Shown here piece by piece: positions 19,601 through 28,950 of a DNA stretch of 64,000 bases (the first letter of the stretch is position 1; each line of letters starts with the position of its first letter). Origin of the DNA: Uloborus plumipes. Taxonomy: Eukaryota > Arthropoda > Arachnida > Araneae > Uloboridae. The translations under genes and the position numbers were made by a program. The stretch is from contig JAXGGA010004479.1 in assembly GCA_038373865.1 (NCBI GenBank), forward strand, positions 23,941 to 87,940, written 5' to 3'. The notes below the pieces were generated by a model. It had not been told where the DNA came from, made no database searches, and saw only the letters and a list, made by a program, of their open reading frames with translations.

Positions 19601-21788
19601 AAGCTCTATCAAAACGAATGATTGAATCCTCGATTTTGCATGACTGAATTGAGTCACAAATAGTAAACAAAAATTGTGAGTCTTTCTCATACTCTCCATG
19701 AGCAAATACCTTAATAAGGTCTGTTTTATTCGGCTCAACGAATTGTTTTGAAAAAACCTGAACGCGATTCTCCACGCTCAAACTGGGAAATGTGCTGATG
19801 CTAGCATTACAATTGTCACATGCATTTGCATTGACTTCGAGTTCATGAGGACCCCTCAGTAAACTAAATTTGTTACCATCATAGCACAAAATATTTTCTT
19901 TTGGTACCACATACATGTTATACTTTGTGAGAAAGTCATAGCCCAAAATTCCCGCAAAAGGCGAATCCTCTCTAATTGGCATCGTAAAAAAATTATGTCT
20001 AAAGAAAAGATTTTTAATTTTAAAAGAGAATTCAACGCATGACTGAAATTCGACAGTCGAATTGACAGTTGACACTGTAATATGTCTACCCAAATTTTTT
20101 ATCTTTGCATGTTGTTTCACTCTCTGCAACACACTATCACTTAAAATGCTCAGGCTGGCTCCTGAATCAACCAAAAATACAGAAGATGTCTGACCGATCT
20201 GAATTTCTATCAGAGGCAGTTTCCCTGACAAGTCCTCATGACCCGTATTTTGCAATTGTACATTAACAATAGCGGCTGGAATAAATTCCTGTGCCAAAAC
20301 AGAAGGAAAAGATGTTTTTTCCTTAATTGGTGATGTTTGCGTAGCCAAAGTTTTACCTAGCTTAATTACTCCAGTTGATTTTTGTTTAACAAAATCACTA
20401 CTTTTACCTTGTGTAATGAAATTTCCATTACCAACCTTATTTTGCACTGCAGGGTTAAAATATTGAATACCCTGAGAGAATCCATTCGTCCACTGTGGCT
20501 GTGAACACATTGATGTGTTATGTGTCGGAATAAAATTTTGAGTGTCATGATTCACATTGTTTTGAACACATTGTCCAGCAAAAGGAATATTACCGGGAAA
20601 TACATTCGAGCCACTCGAGTATGAATATGTACTGGGTTGTACAAAATTCGTAACAAAATCACAGTTGTAAGTAGGTACAAGCTCTACCCTATTGTGAATA
20701 GGCTGTGGAAAATTTCCTCTGAATTCCGGATTTACCCCTGTTTGACTTCCACTTGGTCCCACTAGACTAGCGGTTACATCCTGTCCCAATTTTCCCCACA
20801 AAGAATTTTTACGATTCACTACACCTTCCAATCTGACATCAGGATCAATAGACTCTCCATTCACAAAACCAAAGCTTTTAACTGGCGAAAATTGCGTTCC
20901 CACATCATTGAATTGAACTTCAGTTCTATCCCTCTCTACCGCCAAGAAATTAAGCTGACTGTGATTTCTACCTCTATTTCTATTCGAAGTTTCAAACTGA
21001 TGTGCCGATTCTGGCTTCACCTCTCGATTTCTTAGAAAATAATTATTTCGATTCTGTTCATTACCTGTTTGCATTCTCCCAAAGGTAGTTCTACCAAGAG
21101 GCTCAAAATTTGAATTGCCCCTATACCTTGTTTTGTACGCGTTATATCCCAAACGAGGGAAATTACCTCTCGACCTTCTATTCTCCCATCGTCTTTCATT
21201 CCCACTTAATTTCAAATAATCGAAACATTTCCTCTGGATATGTCCACTTCTACCACAAAAATAACAAACAATCTTGTTAAATCCCTTCCTAATTATTTTT
21301 GTTTTCGATTCCTCCCTAGGCACAAATTTATTTTCATCCACCTCTACATAATTCACTTTATAGTCAATGTCAGAGTTGTTTTTATCGTTTAACGTTCCAC
21401 TAAATTCCTGCCCTTTAATTTCCACATCTGATTCAACCGTTTTTGTATTCAAGTTATCACCCTGTCCTTCCAGTGCCTGTATTTTCTTTTCCAACGCAAA
21501 CACATGATCCCTCGAAAATTTGACAGTATCATACGATTTCACCTTTTCCTCAAGTAAAGTAATCTCTTGCAATTTCTTTATTGCTTCGTCAAAATTCTTC
21601 AATCCCAACTCCAAAATTTTTATTCTTAGTCTACTATCAATGGAAGACAGCAATTTCTGCAATAAAATTTCGTCAAATACCTCTCTGTTTTGAATGTTAA
21701 AGACACTCGAAGTAACGAGTTTAATTCTATGAGCCAAGCTCAATATCGTTTCAGATGGTTCCATTGTCAAAGCATGAAAATCCACCAT
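16557..21788 (-). CDS. Ty3/mdg4-type retrotransposon Gag(C-terminal part)-Pol polyprotein
   Basis: A 1743-codon frame encoding the replication enzymes of an LTR retrotransposon. Domains in order: Gag remainder with coiled-coil-prone segment (about 60-110); CCHC zinc knuckle CYFCGRSGHIQRKC (175-188); a long Asn/Gln-rich linker; aspartic protease FLVDSGASLS (about 540); reverse transcriptase with FSTLDLHAAYHQIEL and catalytic YLDD (about 1007); RNase H with YINTDASG (about 1154) and the LELMAI segment; integrase with HHCC zinc finger (AHHSHFG, CASCIRC, about 1436-1470) and DDE core (LDIVGPF, LTDLGRQF, LSERVN, about 1500, 1553, 1593). The order RT-RNaseH-integrase places it in Metaviridae-like Ty3 elements, not BEL/Pao or Copia. 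The 5.2 kb frame is intact, so insertion is fairly recent, although both termini are frameshifted. The first Met is internal to Gag. Confidence 0.95.
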   Translation of the reverse strand: MVDFHALTMEPSETILSLAHRIKLVTSSVFNIQNREVFDEILLQKLLSSIDSRLRIKILELGLKNFDEAIKKLQEITLLEEKVKSYDTVKFSRDHVFALEKKIQALEGQGDNLNTKTVESDVEIKGQEFSGTLNDKNNSDIDYKVNYVEVDENKFVPREESKTKIIRKGFNKIVCYFCGRSGHIQRKCFDYLKLSGNERRWENRRSRGNFPRLGYNAYKTRYRGNSNFEPLGRTTFGRMQTGNEQNRNNYFLRNREVKPESAHQFETSNRNRGRNHSQLNFLAVERDRTEVQFNDVGTQFSPVKSFGFVNGESIDPDVRLEGVVNRKNSLWGKLGQDVTASLVGPSGSQTGVNPEFRGNFPQPIHNRVELVPTYNCDFVTNFVQPSTYSYSSGSNVFPGNIPFAGQCVQNNVNHDTQNFIPTHNTSMCSQPQWTNGFSQGIQYFNPAVQNKVGNGNFITQGKSSDFVKQKSTGVIKLGKTLATQTSPIKEKTSFPSVLAQEFIPAAIVNVQLQNTGHEDLSGKLPLIEIQIGQTSSVFLVDSGASLSILSDSVLQRVKQHAKIKNLGRHITVSTVNSTVEFQSCVEFSFKIKNLFFRHNFFTMPIREDSPFAGILGYDFLTKYNMYVVPKENILCYDGNKFSLLRGPHELEVNANACDNCNASISTFPSLSVENRVQVFSKQFVEPNKTDLIKVFAHGEYEKDSQFLFTICDSIQSCKIEDSIIRFDRASKVQSCKNNSFFLYVQNTSSQTLHLNKNMVMGHLAKIEHIKEIKENSVQHVINSIQASEEVLTLREREFNISNFKLDHLDENQIRTMQELLKRNTQCFSGSLNSLGHSDKIRVDFQFTHDFPIKSLPFPIPQSLQQEDKNQLSQLQEAGVISRVLSAYGCPMLLVKKRSEGSEIQKYRLALDLRLLNSTIVHSSYPLPRIQSLINSLSAYKYFSTLDLHAAYHQIELPQEYRDRFSFATPWGTYAYSRIPFGVSNGASIMQNYSDTICEQTNMDGIFCYLDDLVVAANSFSEMQSKLERLFAVLTEFNMTLSARKCQFFLDKIDYLGFQISQNKVLPISSNIIKITSFPPPKTKKQVKRFIGICSYYRTLIPKFSDWIHPLNQLTHPKAIFKWTDEINECFQQLQKIFFNNPYIVQPNWNEQFYINTDASGLAISGVLLQKKQGLFIPISFFSKLLSPAETRYPAIKLELMAIVKTFEAFKSYIFNRHVYLLSDAKSLKEYKKTSSPASLTTRWLMTLSQYNFSFLHLPGPNNSFADMLSRTDMSKNQVDITCDPSLLNDKQINPVINTSDQEEEFLPDIVEVYNESSRKCGDAIGCDKNVNCIHVQSSGNLLKQCVNVLNFIHEETDALLEITNSTFLKEQLRDRKLSFIYNNILNRVVSDKHRKFCIHPDTQLLMFCKDSLSENDQENLKIVVPDSLKPKALHIAHHSHFGIAKTYDFLSKNLYWDKMYVDCLNFCASCIRCIETKPHRIRKAQLQETFSPFKCNQLVTLDIVGPFSNNKYILTVIDAFSRHLELYVLNNITAVSVAKSFFKYVTLFGRPELVLTDLGRQFNCELFAKFNQLFNIQLRHTTSGNPQANTLSERVNLSLKNSVKSLLASGLDFDYAVDIHKACYNASTHSTVEFSPNLIHFGRELSLITDVVNFNINPSLDSAFELHKILEQLQFIYRQVYQNSVGKKLAHNQKHNSHCKPSDIKQGDVVYLRSKNKFNPSLSGPFFLQKKGFSSFGANPDIK

Positions 21789-21810
21789 TGAATAAGTTTT
21801 CTCTACTGGT

Positions 21811-22230
21811 CTAAAAAAAAGACAATAATGCCTCGGTCACTTTATTTACCGAAGTGGCATATCTTAGATCTGGAGTTTCCAAAACATATTTTAATGCAGC
21901 TCCTGTTAGTTTACTCTTGAGATACAAAATGCCCTGCTTCCCTGACCAAGAATTCACCTCAATTATGTCCTTGACCTGTTCCACGAAGTACTTTGTCACG
22001 CTCGAATCTCCATCAAAAGGTGCGACATTTAACATGAACTGTGATTTTCCCACACTATTATCTCCCGAGCTAGAGACAGTTTGTGTAGTACTACTACAAA
22101 TGCTTCCTGAAGCACCCCCTACTGCTTGTACACCTGTACCCACAGACTTCTGTGTCACTTTTCTTTTTGGTGGCATTTTGACCTTCGACTCCTTTTTTTT
22201 TTTACAAGTTTTCAAATATGACACTTTCAA
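21811..22230 (-). CDS. Retrotransposon Gag, N-terminal part
   Basis: A 139-codon frame; the likely start is the second Met (MPPKRKVTQKS, about 22176), preceded by a Lys-rich stretch in the same frame. FMLNVAPFDGD and VEQVKDIIEVNSW fit the capsid N-terminal region of Ty3-type Gag (PF.G followed by a helix). It stops at 21811 and the next frame resumes 22 bases later with capsid-like sequence, so Gag is broken by a shift at an eight-A run (21812-21820; T run on the coding strand, TTTTTTA context). A programmed shift in mid-Gag would be unusual; homopolymer error or decay is more likely. Confidence 0.8.
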   Translation of the reverse strand: MKVSYLKTCKKKKESKVKMPPKRKVTQKSVGTGVQAVGGASGSICSSTTQTVSSSGDNSVGKSQFMLNVAPFDGDSSVTKYFVEQVKDIIEVNSWSGKQGILYLKSKLTGAALKYVLETPDLRYATSVNKVTEALLSFF

Positions 22231-22948
22231 AAACCAACATATTTAAATTTTATCAACAGTCTATTGATATCACAATTCAAACAATGTGATTTACTTTTAT
22301 GTCACCTTCAAACATTTTTATCAATACATGAAAATAAAATATTCAATCAATTCTGACGAAAGTTCTCGAAAATCGTTTATACGACAGTTGTTTAACGAGA
22401 TTTCTTTTGTCGTTCGGTGAAGCAGAACATAAATTTATTAGAGGCAGAGATGTCTAAACGAATTAATAAAAAGAAACATAATTATCAACATGTTCCATAA
22501 AACAATTGCTTTCAGCAACCAGTGAACCATTGCCAAAGAAAATCATTAACCAAAGTGACAATGAGTTTATTAATTGACCCAATATTTATCCAAAAAGAAA
22601 TTATAAAGCAATGGACTACCCATAACTAATCCAGATTTTTTTTTTTTATTATGTGGACATTTCTCGAGTATATTTAGAGAAAATTTACTGAAAACCGAAA
22701 CAGTCATTCTTCAACATAAATGTTGTAAGGCCTATTACAAATAGCCACTATGTAAAAAAAAGAATTTCCCTCACATGACTTTCCTTTAGTCCGGTTCCAA
22801 AACATGATTTTTGCAAAAGAGAAATGCACTTTCGCAACCCTCAAAAAAAAATAGAAATTATCCGGGAACTTTCATTTGATGAGATTATTAAGAGTAACAT
22901 AGGAAAGTTCAACCAAAAATTCTGGATATCCTGGTCAGAAATTATTAT
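22231..22948 (-). other. Retroelement leader between primer site and gag
   Basis: About 720 bases without coding features between the primer-binding site and gag; presumably leader and packaging sequence. Confidence 0.5.
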
Positions 22949-22964
22949 CCTGGTCACGGCACCA
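22949..22964 (-). other. Retroelement primer-binding site, tRNA-His type
   Basis: On the - strand TGGTGCCGTGACCAGG. The first 12 bases complement the 3' end of eukaryotic tRNA-His (acceptor strand TCACGGC, A, CCA). Position upstream of gag and directly after the presumed LTR end supports it. Confidence 0.75.
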
Positions 22965-23454
22965 ATTAATGTCACGTTGAGACGGCCTACGAAGAAGTGT
23001 GATCGTAAAGTATTTGAAAAAGTAAGTAAAAATGGCACAAGTGGTGCGACTAGATTCGGTATAAGACCAAAGACTAGTACATTGTCGTAGTGCGCCCCAA
23101 GGTCCGGCAGGAGGTTCAGGTGACTCTGAAACTCCCACTAAATCAGAAATGTCCACTCAACGAGATTTGAGACTGATCTCTGCCTCGGTACGATACAAAA
23201 AAAATATAAACAAAGACAATATGCATTTACTGGTAAGAATTTTGGCACCCTTTAACGTAAGAGGTTCAGAAACAAAAATGTAACGACTCACCATCAAGAA
23301 ATCGTCCGGTCATTTCACTCAGTCCCAGTATCCATTGACCGAGGGTCGTCTGGAAATCCAATCTAAATGTTACGCGAATACACACACACACACACTAGAA
23401 GTAGATAATCACACCAAAATTAAGTAATCCAAAGGTAATCCTTCATCAGTAGAG

Positions 23455-23460
23455 TTTATT
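23455..23460 (-). terminator. Polyadenylation signal of the presumed LTR
   Basis: AATAAA on the - strand (GGAATAAACT context), placed as expected for the R region of an LTR. Confidence 0.45.
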
Positions 23461-23494
23461 CCTCTTCGAAAAGGCACAATACATCGTTACAGTT

Positions 23495-23506
23495 CTATTT
23501 TATACT
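23495..23506 (-). promoter_or_regulatory. TATA box of the presumed LTR
   Basis: AGTATAAAATAG on the - strand, upstream of AATAAA at 23455-23460 and about 530 bases upstream of the primer-binding site. Confidence 0.5.
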
Positions 23507-24063
23507 CCGTCGAGACACAAAAGTCATTACAGAACATTGTCAGCGACAACCCCGAGGCTACATAAATTTCCGGGTTTTTATCCCCCGAAGACGCTTAACT
23601 CCATCACAAGGAGTCTTCCTCAACACGTCCTCACACCATCACGGTTCGATAGCGTCTCTCCGTTTTTCTGTTACAAACCCCGCAGAAAGTTCCAAATCGA
23701 AGCCCATCGAACATTCTAGAACATTTCAAGTTACATCATTCCACCAACGGATTTTCACAGGCCAACTGTCACTCAAATCCTTCTCGTCCAATCACGCCAT
23801 ATTTCCAAAAGAATCTCAGCACAAAAACAAGCCCAGCTAAACAAAAAAGAAAGAAAACAACGGCTTCTCACCATGACGTCATACCCCACAGAATGAAACT
23901 TTCACCTGTCAATCAAATTCGTCACGGCAGCGAAAAAAACCGATTCTCTTTTCCCAATCGTTGCTCGAAAAACAACCACAGTGAGAAAGAAATGGCGAAC
24001 GTTCTGCCTGACCAAAATCGAAACTTTCCAACACTTGTGGATGAAGTAAATTGAAGAAATGCA

Positions 24064-24248
24064 AATGACTCATTAAGCTAATGAATTCATTCCACAGCTT
24101 CCAATAATCATGCATGATGGAAACATTCCACCCCAAGTCTTTCTGCAATATCGCGAAATGAAAATCTACCTTCTCGTAGTCAAATTGTACGACCTCGTTT
24201 AAACTCGGTAAGCTGTTGATAATGGCTTCTTCGTCTTCTTAAAAGCAT
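24064..24248 (-). pseudogene. Tc1-type transposase remnant (N-terminal DNA-binding part)
   Basis: From an ATG at 24248 the - strand reads MLLRRRRSHYQQLTEFKRGR, then after a stop FSFRDIAERLG, then in the next frame NVSIMHDYWKLW. This is the helix-turn-helix opening of Tc1/mariner-superfamily transposases (consensus RRRSHYQQLTEFERGR). It has a stop and a frameshift, and similarity ends at about 24060, probably where the retroelement inserted. It lies 240 bases inside the right Tc1-like end. Confidence 0.85.
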
Positions 24249-24524
24249 TCCTGACCATCATGAACGCAATTCGTCAAATTTCATGGAAAAATAATACTCA
24301 CGAGCTTCATAACACGCTTTTAAAACAAGCCTTATTTGCATGTTCTGAGTGACGCCAACTGCGCCACACTTATGCGCGGAGCGCGAAATTTCAATCGATG
24401 TCATCTTTCAGTTGTATAAACACGCATACCAAATTTCGTTTATCTAGCTCAAGTCTTTCTTGGTGTTGGGATTTTTTTTCCGCCAGTGTAAAATGCAGGT
24501 TCCTTTGTCAGAATATGGCTTACT

Positions 24525-24760
24525 TAAGCTATTTTAGTGCACAAAAGCTAAAATGTACATCTGAATTCTAATGAATCTCGACATAGTTTATTTTATTTGT
24601 TTTAGTGTGCAAATGAATAAAATGCACATTAAAATAGTTATACATCAAGACAAAGTTAATCTCAGTTTTTGTGACCAAATGATTAAAAATATCATTTAAA
24701 TGATCGTTTATCTTAGTATAATTTATCTTGGTTGTGTTTTAGTGTAAGAAAGAACGATTT
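24525..24760. repeat. Diverged ~95 bp tandem repeats (right remnant)
   Basis: At least two to three units containing GTGCAAATGAATAAAATGCA, ACATTAAAATAGTTATA and AAGTTAATCTCAG/TAGTTTATCTTAG. Matches units at 10150 and 11740 on the other side of the inserted blocks. Confidence 0.6.
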
Positions 24761-24897
24761 GCGCATTTCATTAGAGCCATCTGTTACATTATGTGCGTTG
24801 AAAATATTGTGATATTAATAATTAATAAATCCTTTGTACAGTGAAGTTGTATTACAATGTGATATGCATTCAACTGCTTGCAAAAAATAGTACCTTT

Positions 24898-25425
24898 TTA
24901 ACTCATTTATGCCCAGTAGCCTAAAACGGGACACTTGTTAGTTACCGCATATAAAAACCTGTAATGGGTATATCATTTTACTAAAGCAGTTTTTCGCAAG
25001 TTATAGATAGTCCTTCTTAAGAAAACCAGCTAGAGCCACTAGTTGGCTATCAGAGTTTATTTATTGACAGCTATTTTCAGTCCAATCAGTCAAGCAACGA
25101 TCCAGCATGGGTAGCCACAGAAAGTAAGTTTTATTTTGAGAACTTATTTTTCATAAAATTAAACTATTTTAAAATGATTTGCTGAAAATTGACCACAGAT
25201 GCTTTCTGAAATGTTACTTTGCAAAAGTAAAGTCAAGTAAGGTCGTATTTTGCTGAGATATCTGCAAAACATCCCATAAACAGAACGTCAAATGATTTAA
25301 TAAATATGGCAACGGCGAACTATTTTAAGCCTAAAATGTATGTAAACCATTCCAAGTAAGAGTTTTAAGCAGATAAAAATTGAAAAAAAAAAATGTTAAA
25401 AAGAACTTGGGCATAAATAGGTTAA
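24898..25425. mobile_element. TTAA-flanked MITE family 2
   Basis: TTAACTCATTTATGCCCA at the left and the inverted TTGGGCATAAATAGGTTAA at the right. piggyBac-type ends. Same family as 55202-55694 in opposite orientation (shared GATCCAGCATGGGTAGCCAC, GTATGTAAACC, CTATTTTCAG). Confidence 0.85.
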
Positions 25426-26212
25426 TATACCTTGTCTACGATATCGACAAATGCCGCAACAATATTAATTTCATATCTTCAAATTTTGCTTCCGCTTGGT
25501 TTCAGTTATCTTCTCTCAAGAGTATTTTAGTACATTAAAGTTTTTTATACGAGGTTAGTAGCCAAGTTTTTAATCTTAACGTCAGTTCTTATTCAGTTAC
25601 TGCGCAATAAGTTATAGCTTTAACAGAGCTGAAATTAATGTTTTTAGTTGAGATATGGATGGAAAGTTGAAAAATATCGACACCGGATTTTTCATTTTCC
25701 CCCAATTTAGAGCTGTCTCTGGTCAAGATTGCTTTAATATATAGAGTTTTTATGCACGATTAATACGCAGAATTTACTAATTAATAATAACAAGGTTTAT
25801 TTGTACACTTTGGTGTAGAGTAATTACGATAAAATAAAAGTTATGCTGTTTTCCAGATTTGAAATTTTCTATAGAATTTTTTGAAATATTATTTTCACAC
25901 AAGGTTAGTGTATGAGATTTATTCATATAACTAATGTCGATAACCAGTTTTAGCATCAAATATTATTTTGATATATTAGCAAATAAATGTTATAACATTA
26001 ACAAAATGTTTATTTACATTTTATTTGTTTATTTCTTTATTCACTTTTTACTAGGTTTCAATTGTCCTACATAAAATTATTTTTGTTAATTAGATTTGTG
26101 TGATTCACATGACTTGATTAAAAAATTCACTAATTAAAAAAAATCATACAAAAAAAATAAATTTGTTTATCTTATGATTTTTCTCGTAAAAGTAAATAGT
26201 ATTGTTAATTAG
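25426..26212. other. Intron 2: nothing recognised
   Basis: AT-rich DNA; no exon-like or RNA features seen. Confidence 0.5.
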
Positions 26213-26616
26213 TACCCTAGCAGCATTATCTCATCGGCCGATGATCGGCCATTCATCGAAACCCGATGAAATTCTCATCGGCCGATGATCGAATTCGATG
26301 AGTTCTCATCGGGAATTGCTCCTCTATGTCTCATCGTTCAAACAGAATCCGAGCAGCAAAATCCGATGAGTTTTGCTCGAAATACGATGAGATTTGGAGT
26401 AGTCCTGTGCCGATGAATTTAGGATCAATTTTAGATGCTCATCTTATTTTCATCGGGAAAGTTGATCGGAAGGATATCGCTCTCCGATGAAAAGTAGCTT
26501 ATCGAAAACGGTGCTCAGATACTGATCGGAACGATGTCATCGTGCGTTACGGGATCAGTTTACGAGGATTCGATGATCGGCCAAGCAAAATCCGATGAGC
26601 TGATGCTACTTGGGTA
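26213..26616. mobile_element. TA-flanked composite element, copy C (internally deleted)
   Basis: 404 bp copy with the same ends (CCCTAGCAGCATTATCTCAT; GATGCTACTTGGG) and TA flanks. It lacks the tRNA-like module and most of the 60 bp repeats: the deletion joins GGATCAATTTTAGATG to CTCATCTTATTTTCATCGGG. Confidence 0.88.
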
Positions 26617-26768
26617 GCGACCATATGTTAATGTTTTCGATCTGATTACTCTGATACTTTTACAATTTTTTTATTACTTTTTTTTGAGATTTCAGGGCGT
26701 TTTACTATCAATTAACAACATTTTCTTCCAAAATGCTCCCCCCTTTCCACCTATAATCGGTATGAAAC

Positions 26769-27175
26769 TACAGTAAACCCCTGATTATCCGCAGTGTGGA
26801 TTATCTGTGGGTCTTTCTGACTTCCGTTTTCATTTTTAACGGTAATGTTGAGTGTGTTATTAATCATTTTGAGCTCTTAAACATGTATTTTACATTCAGT
26901 TCTATAGTCTTTAGTCAGAACGTAAACTTATTGTGAATGTTATTGATTTTTTAGCTAGTGAAAACACTCCCAAGTAACACACTTCGTTTTTTAAAGGTTG
27001 TAAAATGGTTATTAACGTTGTAACAACCGCTTAAAAACGTTTATAAAACGTTTAAAGGTTATTTGTGCTACCTGGGCTATTATCGTTTTTTACCTGTTTT
27101 TAAAGTATCCTCAGTATTCGGTAATCCGCGATTACTGTGCTAACCTATTTCACGGATAATCGGGAGTTTACTGTA
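26769..27175. mobile_element. pogo/Tigger-like MITE
   Basis: TA-CAGTAAACCCCTGATTATCC at the left; CGGATAATCGGGAGTTTACTG-TA at the right (given as two parts). CAGTA..CCC ends with TA duplication are characteristic of the pogo/Tigger group (established knowledge). It contains a smaller nested inverted-repeat element at 26969-27076. Confidence 0.8.
26969..27076. mobile_element. Small MITE nested in the pogo-like element
   Basis: Inverted ends CCCAAGTAACACA and TGTGCTACCTGGG around repeated AACGTT words (TTAACGTTGTAACAACCG, AAAACGTTTATAAAACGTTT). The same terminal motif (TGTGCTACTTGGG) and AACGTT-rich interior occur at 58383-58790. Confidence 0.65.
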
Positions 27176-27507
27176 CACTGTAAAAAATAGTTGTTTTTAC
27201 GTTAAAATTCAGCTAATTTTATAGTAACAAACTGTAAAAATTGCTTATTTCGCAGTTTATTGCTGTGCATTTTACAGTTTTAGACCGGAGCCTCTGCTGC
27301 CAATATTATTCCGTTTTTACAGTATGATGTAGCTAATTTTATGGTAATAAACTGTAAAGTTGCGGTAATAAACTATAAAATTGCTGCTTTACAGTGCTAA
27401 ACTGTAAAATAGCTAGTTTTAAAGACTACTGTGCACTTTAGTTTTAAACTGGAACCTCTGCTGCCAGTATTATACTATGAAAATAACTTATTATTTTCTG
27501 CAGTGTA
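27174..27507. mobile_element. TA-flanked MITE with CACTGTAAAAAATA ends
   Basis: TACACTGTAAAAAATAG at the left, and TTATTTTCTGCAGTGTA at the right. The interior contains duplicated segments (CTCTGCTGCCAATATTAT and CTCTGCTGCCAGTATTAT; AGCTAATTTTATAGTAA and AGCTAATTTTATGGTAA). Its left TA is shared with the right end of the pogo-like element. Confidence 0.7.
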
Positions 27508-27782
27508 GTTTAAAAAATCCTTAGTTCTTACACTCCCTGAAAACCACACTCCATTTCGTGAAGATTCTACCCCCAATATACGAGAAAGTTCAATTTACTC
27601 TCTAATGAATTCTCGACTCATTAGCTAGAGAAGAGTTTTATTTGATTACTTGTAGAAAAGTTCGTACGAAAAACGGGCGTGGCTTAAAAGTGCGAGTTCT
27701 GGATTTTTAAAACTAATTGGTACTAGTTTAAGGAGAGAAGGAGGATTTCTTGACAAGTAAATGTTGTTGATTGATAGCATAA

Positions 27783-28473
27783 TAGTGGCGCGACATCGAC
27801 CCAAAAGTATCGATGTTTTGAAATATCGATGTTCTGAAACATCGAACGTATATTCTTGCATAATAAACTATATAAAAGATAATGCTAGAGATAAATTCAC
27901 TGTACTCAATTTACCGAAGATGAATTTTTAAATGTCAGGGATAAGAATAAGCCTATAATAATAATGAAAATTTATTATTAAGGCTCCAAATCAAGCTGTG
28001 CAAAGGGATAAATAATTCATACATTTTTAAGTACAAACGTTAAAGTGCAAAACTTTGAAACATCAATACAAATGAACTGGAATCATTTTGCAAGATATTT
28101 TAAAGCTTGACTTAAATAATAATAAAAAAAAAATAGAATGTAAGTTATTTAATAATTAACAAGAATCTATTAGATAAATTTGTAATGTATTTCAAAGTTG
28201 ATAACACGAGATATAAGTCTACATTTATAGATCCAGTTCTGTGGGCAATAGATAACTGTTTCCAACGCAATAGGCAATGAGGCAATAATTAAGAACTAAT
28301 TCTGTTTTCATCATAACTTAAACATATAAACATTTTTAATGGACATTTTACGTCAACTATAGAACATCGACATCGAATGCGAAAAATCAATGTTTCGAAA
28401 ACATTGACCCTTTAACGTCGATGGTGAAAATTATCGGTCTTTCAAAAGCATAGACATGAATGTCGTACCACTA
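27783..28473. mobile_element. hAT-like non-autonomous element
   Basis: Ends TAGTGGCGCGACAT and ATGTCGTACCACTA are inverted with one mismatch region; the subterminal parts hold repeated ATCGATGTTTTGAAA-type words on both sides. Non-coding. Target duplication not clear because another element abuts on the right. Confidence 0.6.
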
Positions 28474-28727
28474 TACTGCCGTGCTAAGCGCAAAAGTGGT
28501 TTTTACAGCTGAGCTCAAACTGAGACATTACTCTTTGAAATTTTGTGCCACCATGTATTTGATTCAGATGAAACTTTTTAATATTTTTTAAAAAAATAAT
28601 TCCCGTTTTCAAATGACCATATAATTTTGTATTTTGGTAAAATACGTTACAAAAAACCACCTGATGGTGAAACTCAATTTGTTTAAAACGTGCAGGTACA
28701 ATTTTCGTGCTTAGCACGGTAGTATAG
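28471..28727. mobile_element. Short inverted-repeat element
   Basis: CTATACTGCCGTGCTAAGCG at the left and TTCGTGCTTAGCACGGTAGT plus ATAG at the right, near-perfect inverted repeats, 257 bp in all; non-coding. It directly abuts the hAT-like element. Confidence 0.75.
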
Positions 28728-28950
28728 CATTGCGTCTCAAAAGTCCTAAAAAAGGTTCGAATGAAATCCTAAAATCGTCATTTTTAATATTTAGTCCAGA
28801 AATATAGGAGAATAGCAACTAATTTGAGACAGCATTTTGACTTAAATGTAGTGTGTTTTATAGCTGTGTAATATAAGCGAAATGCAGAAGTATAGCAGAA
28901 AATTTTGATGTGATATCAAAACCATGTTTTCAATTTTTTTATGTCGTGTT

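Larger units (their letters stand above)
22965..24050 (-). repeat. Presumed 5' LTR of the retroelement
   Basis: The left border is set by the primer-binding site. The right border is approximate, just before recognisable Tc1 transposase sequence begins. It contains a TATA box and a polyadenylation signal in the right order and about 40 bases apart. No second LTR copy was recognised in the window, so the LTR identity rests on position and signals only. A (CA)n run lies at 23382-23395. Confidence 0.5.
12179..24490. mobile_element. Tc1-like transposon ends enclosing 12 kb of other sequence
   Basis: TA followed by CACTGGCGGAAAAAAGAATC and CCAACACCAAGAAA opens at 12179; the inverted counterpart ending CCGCCAGTG plus TA closes at 24490. 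A Tc1-type transposase remnant reads on the - strand just inside the right end. Between the ends lie the G-free tract and a Ty3-type retroelement, which must be later additions. Only about 70 bp of recognisable Tc1-like sequence survives on the left and about 430 bp on the right. Confidence 0.7.
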
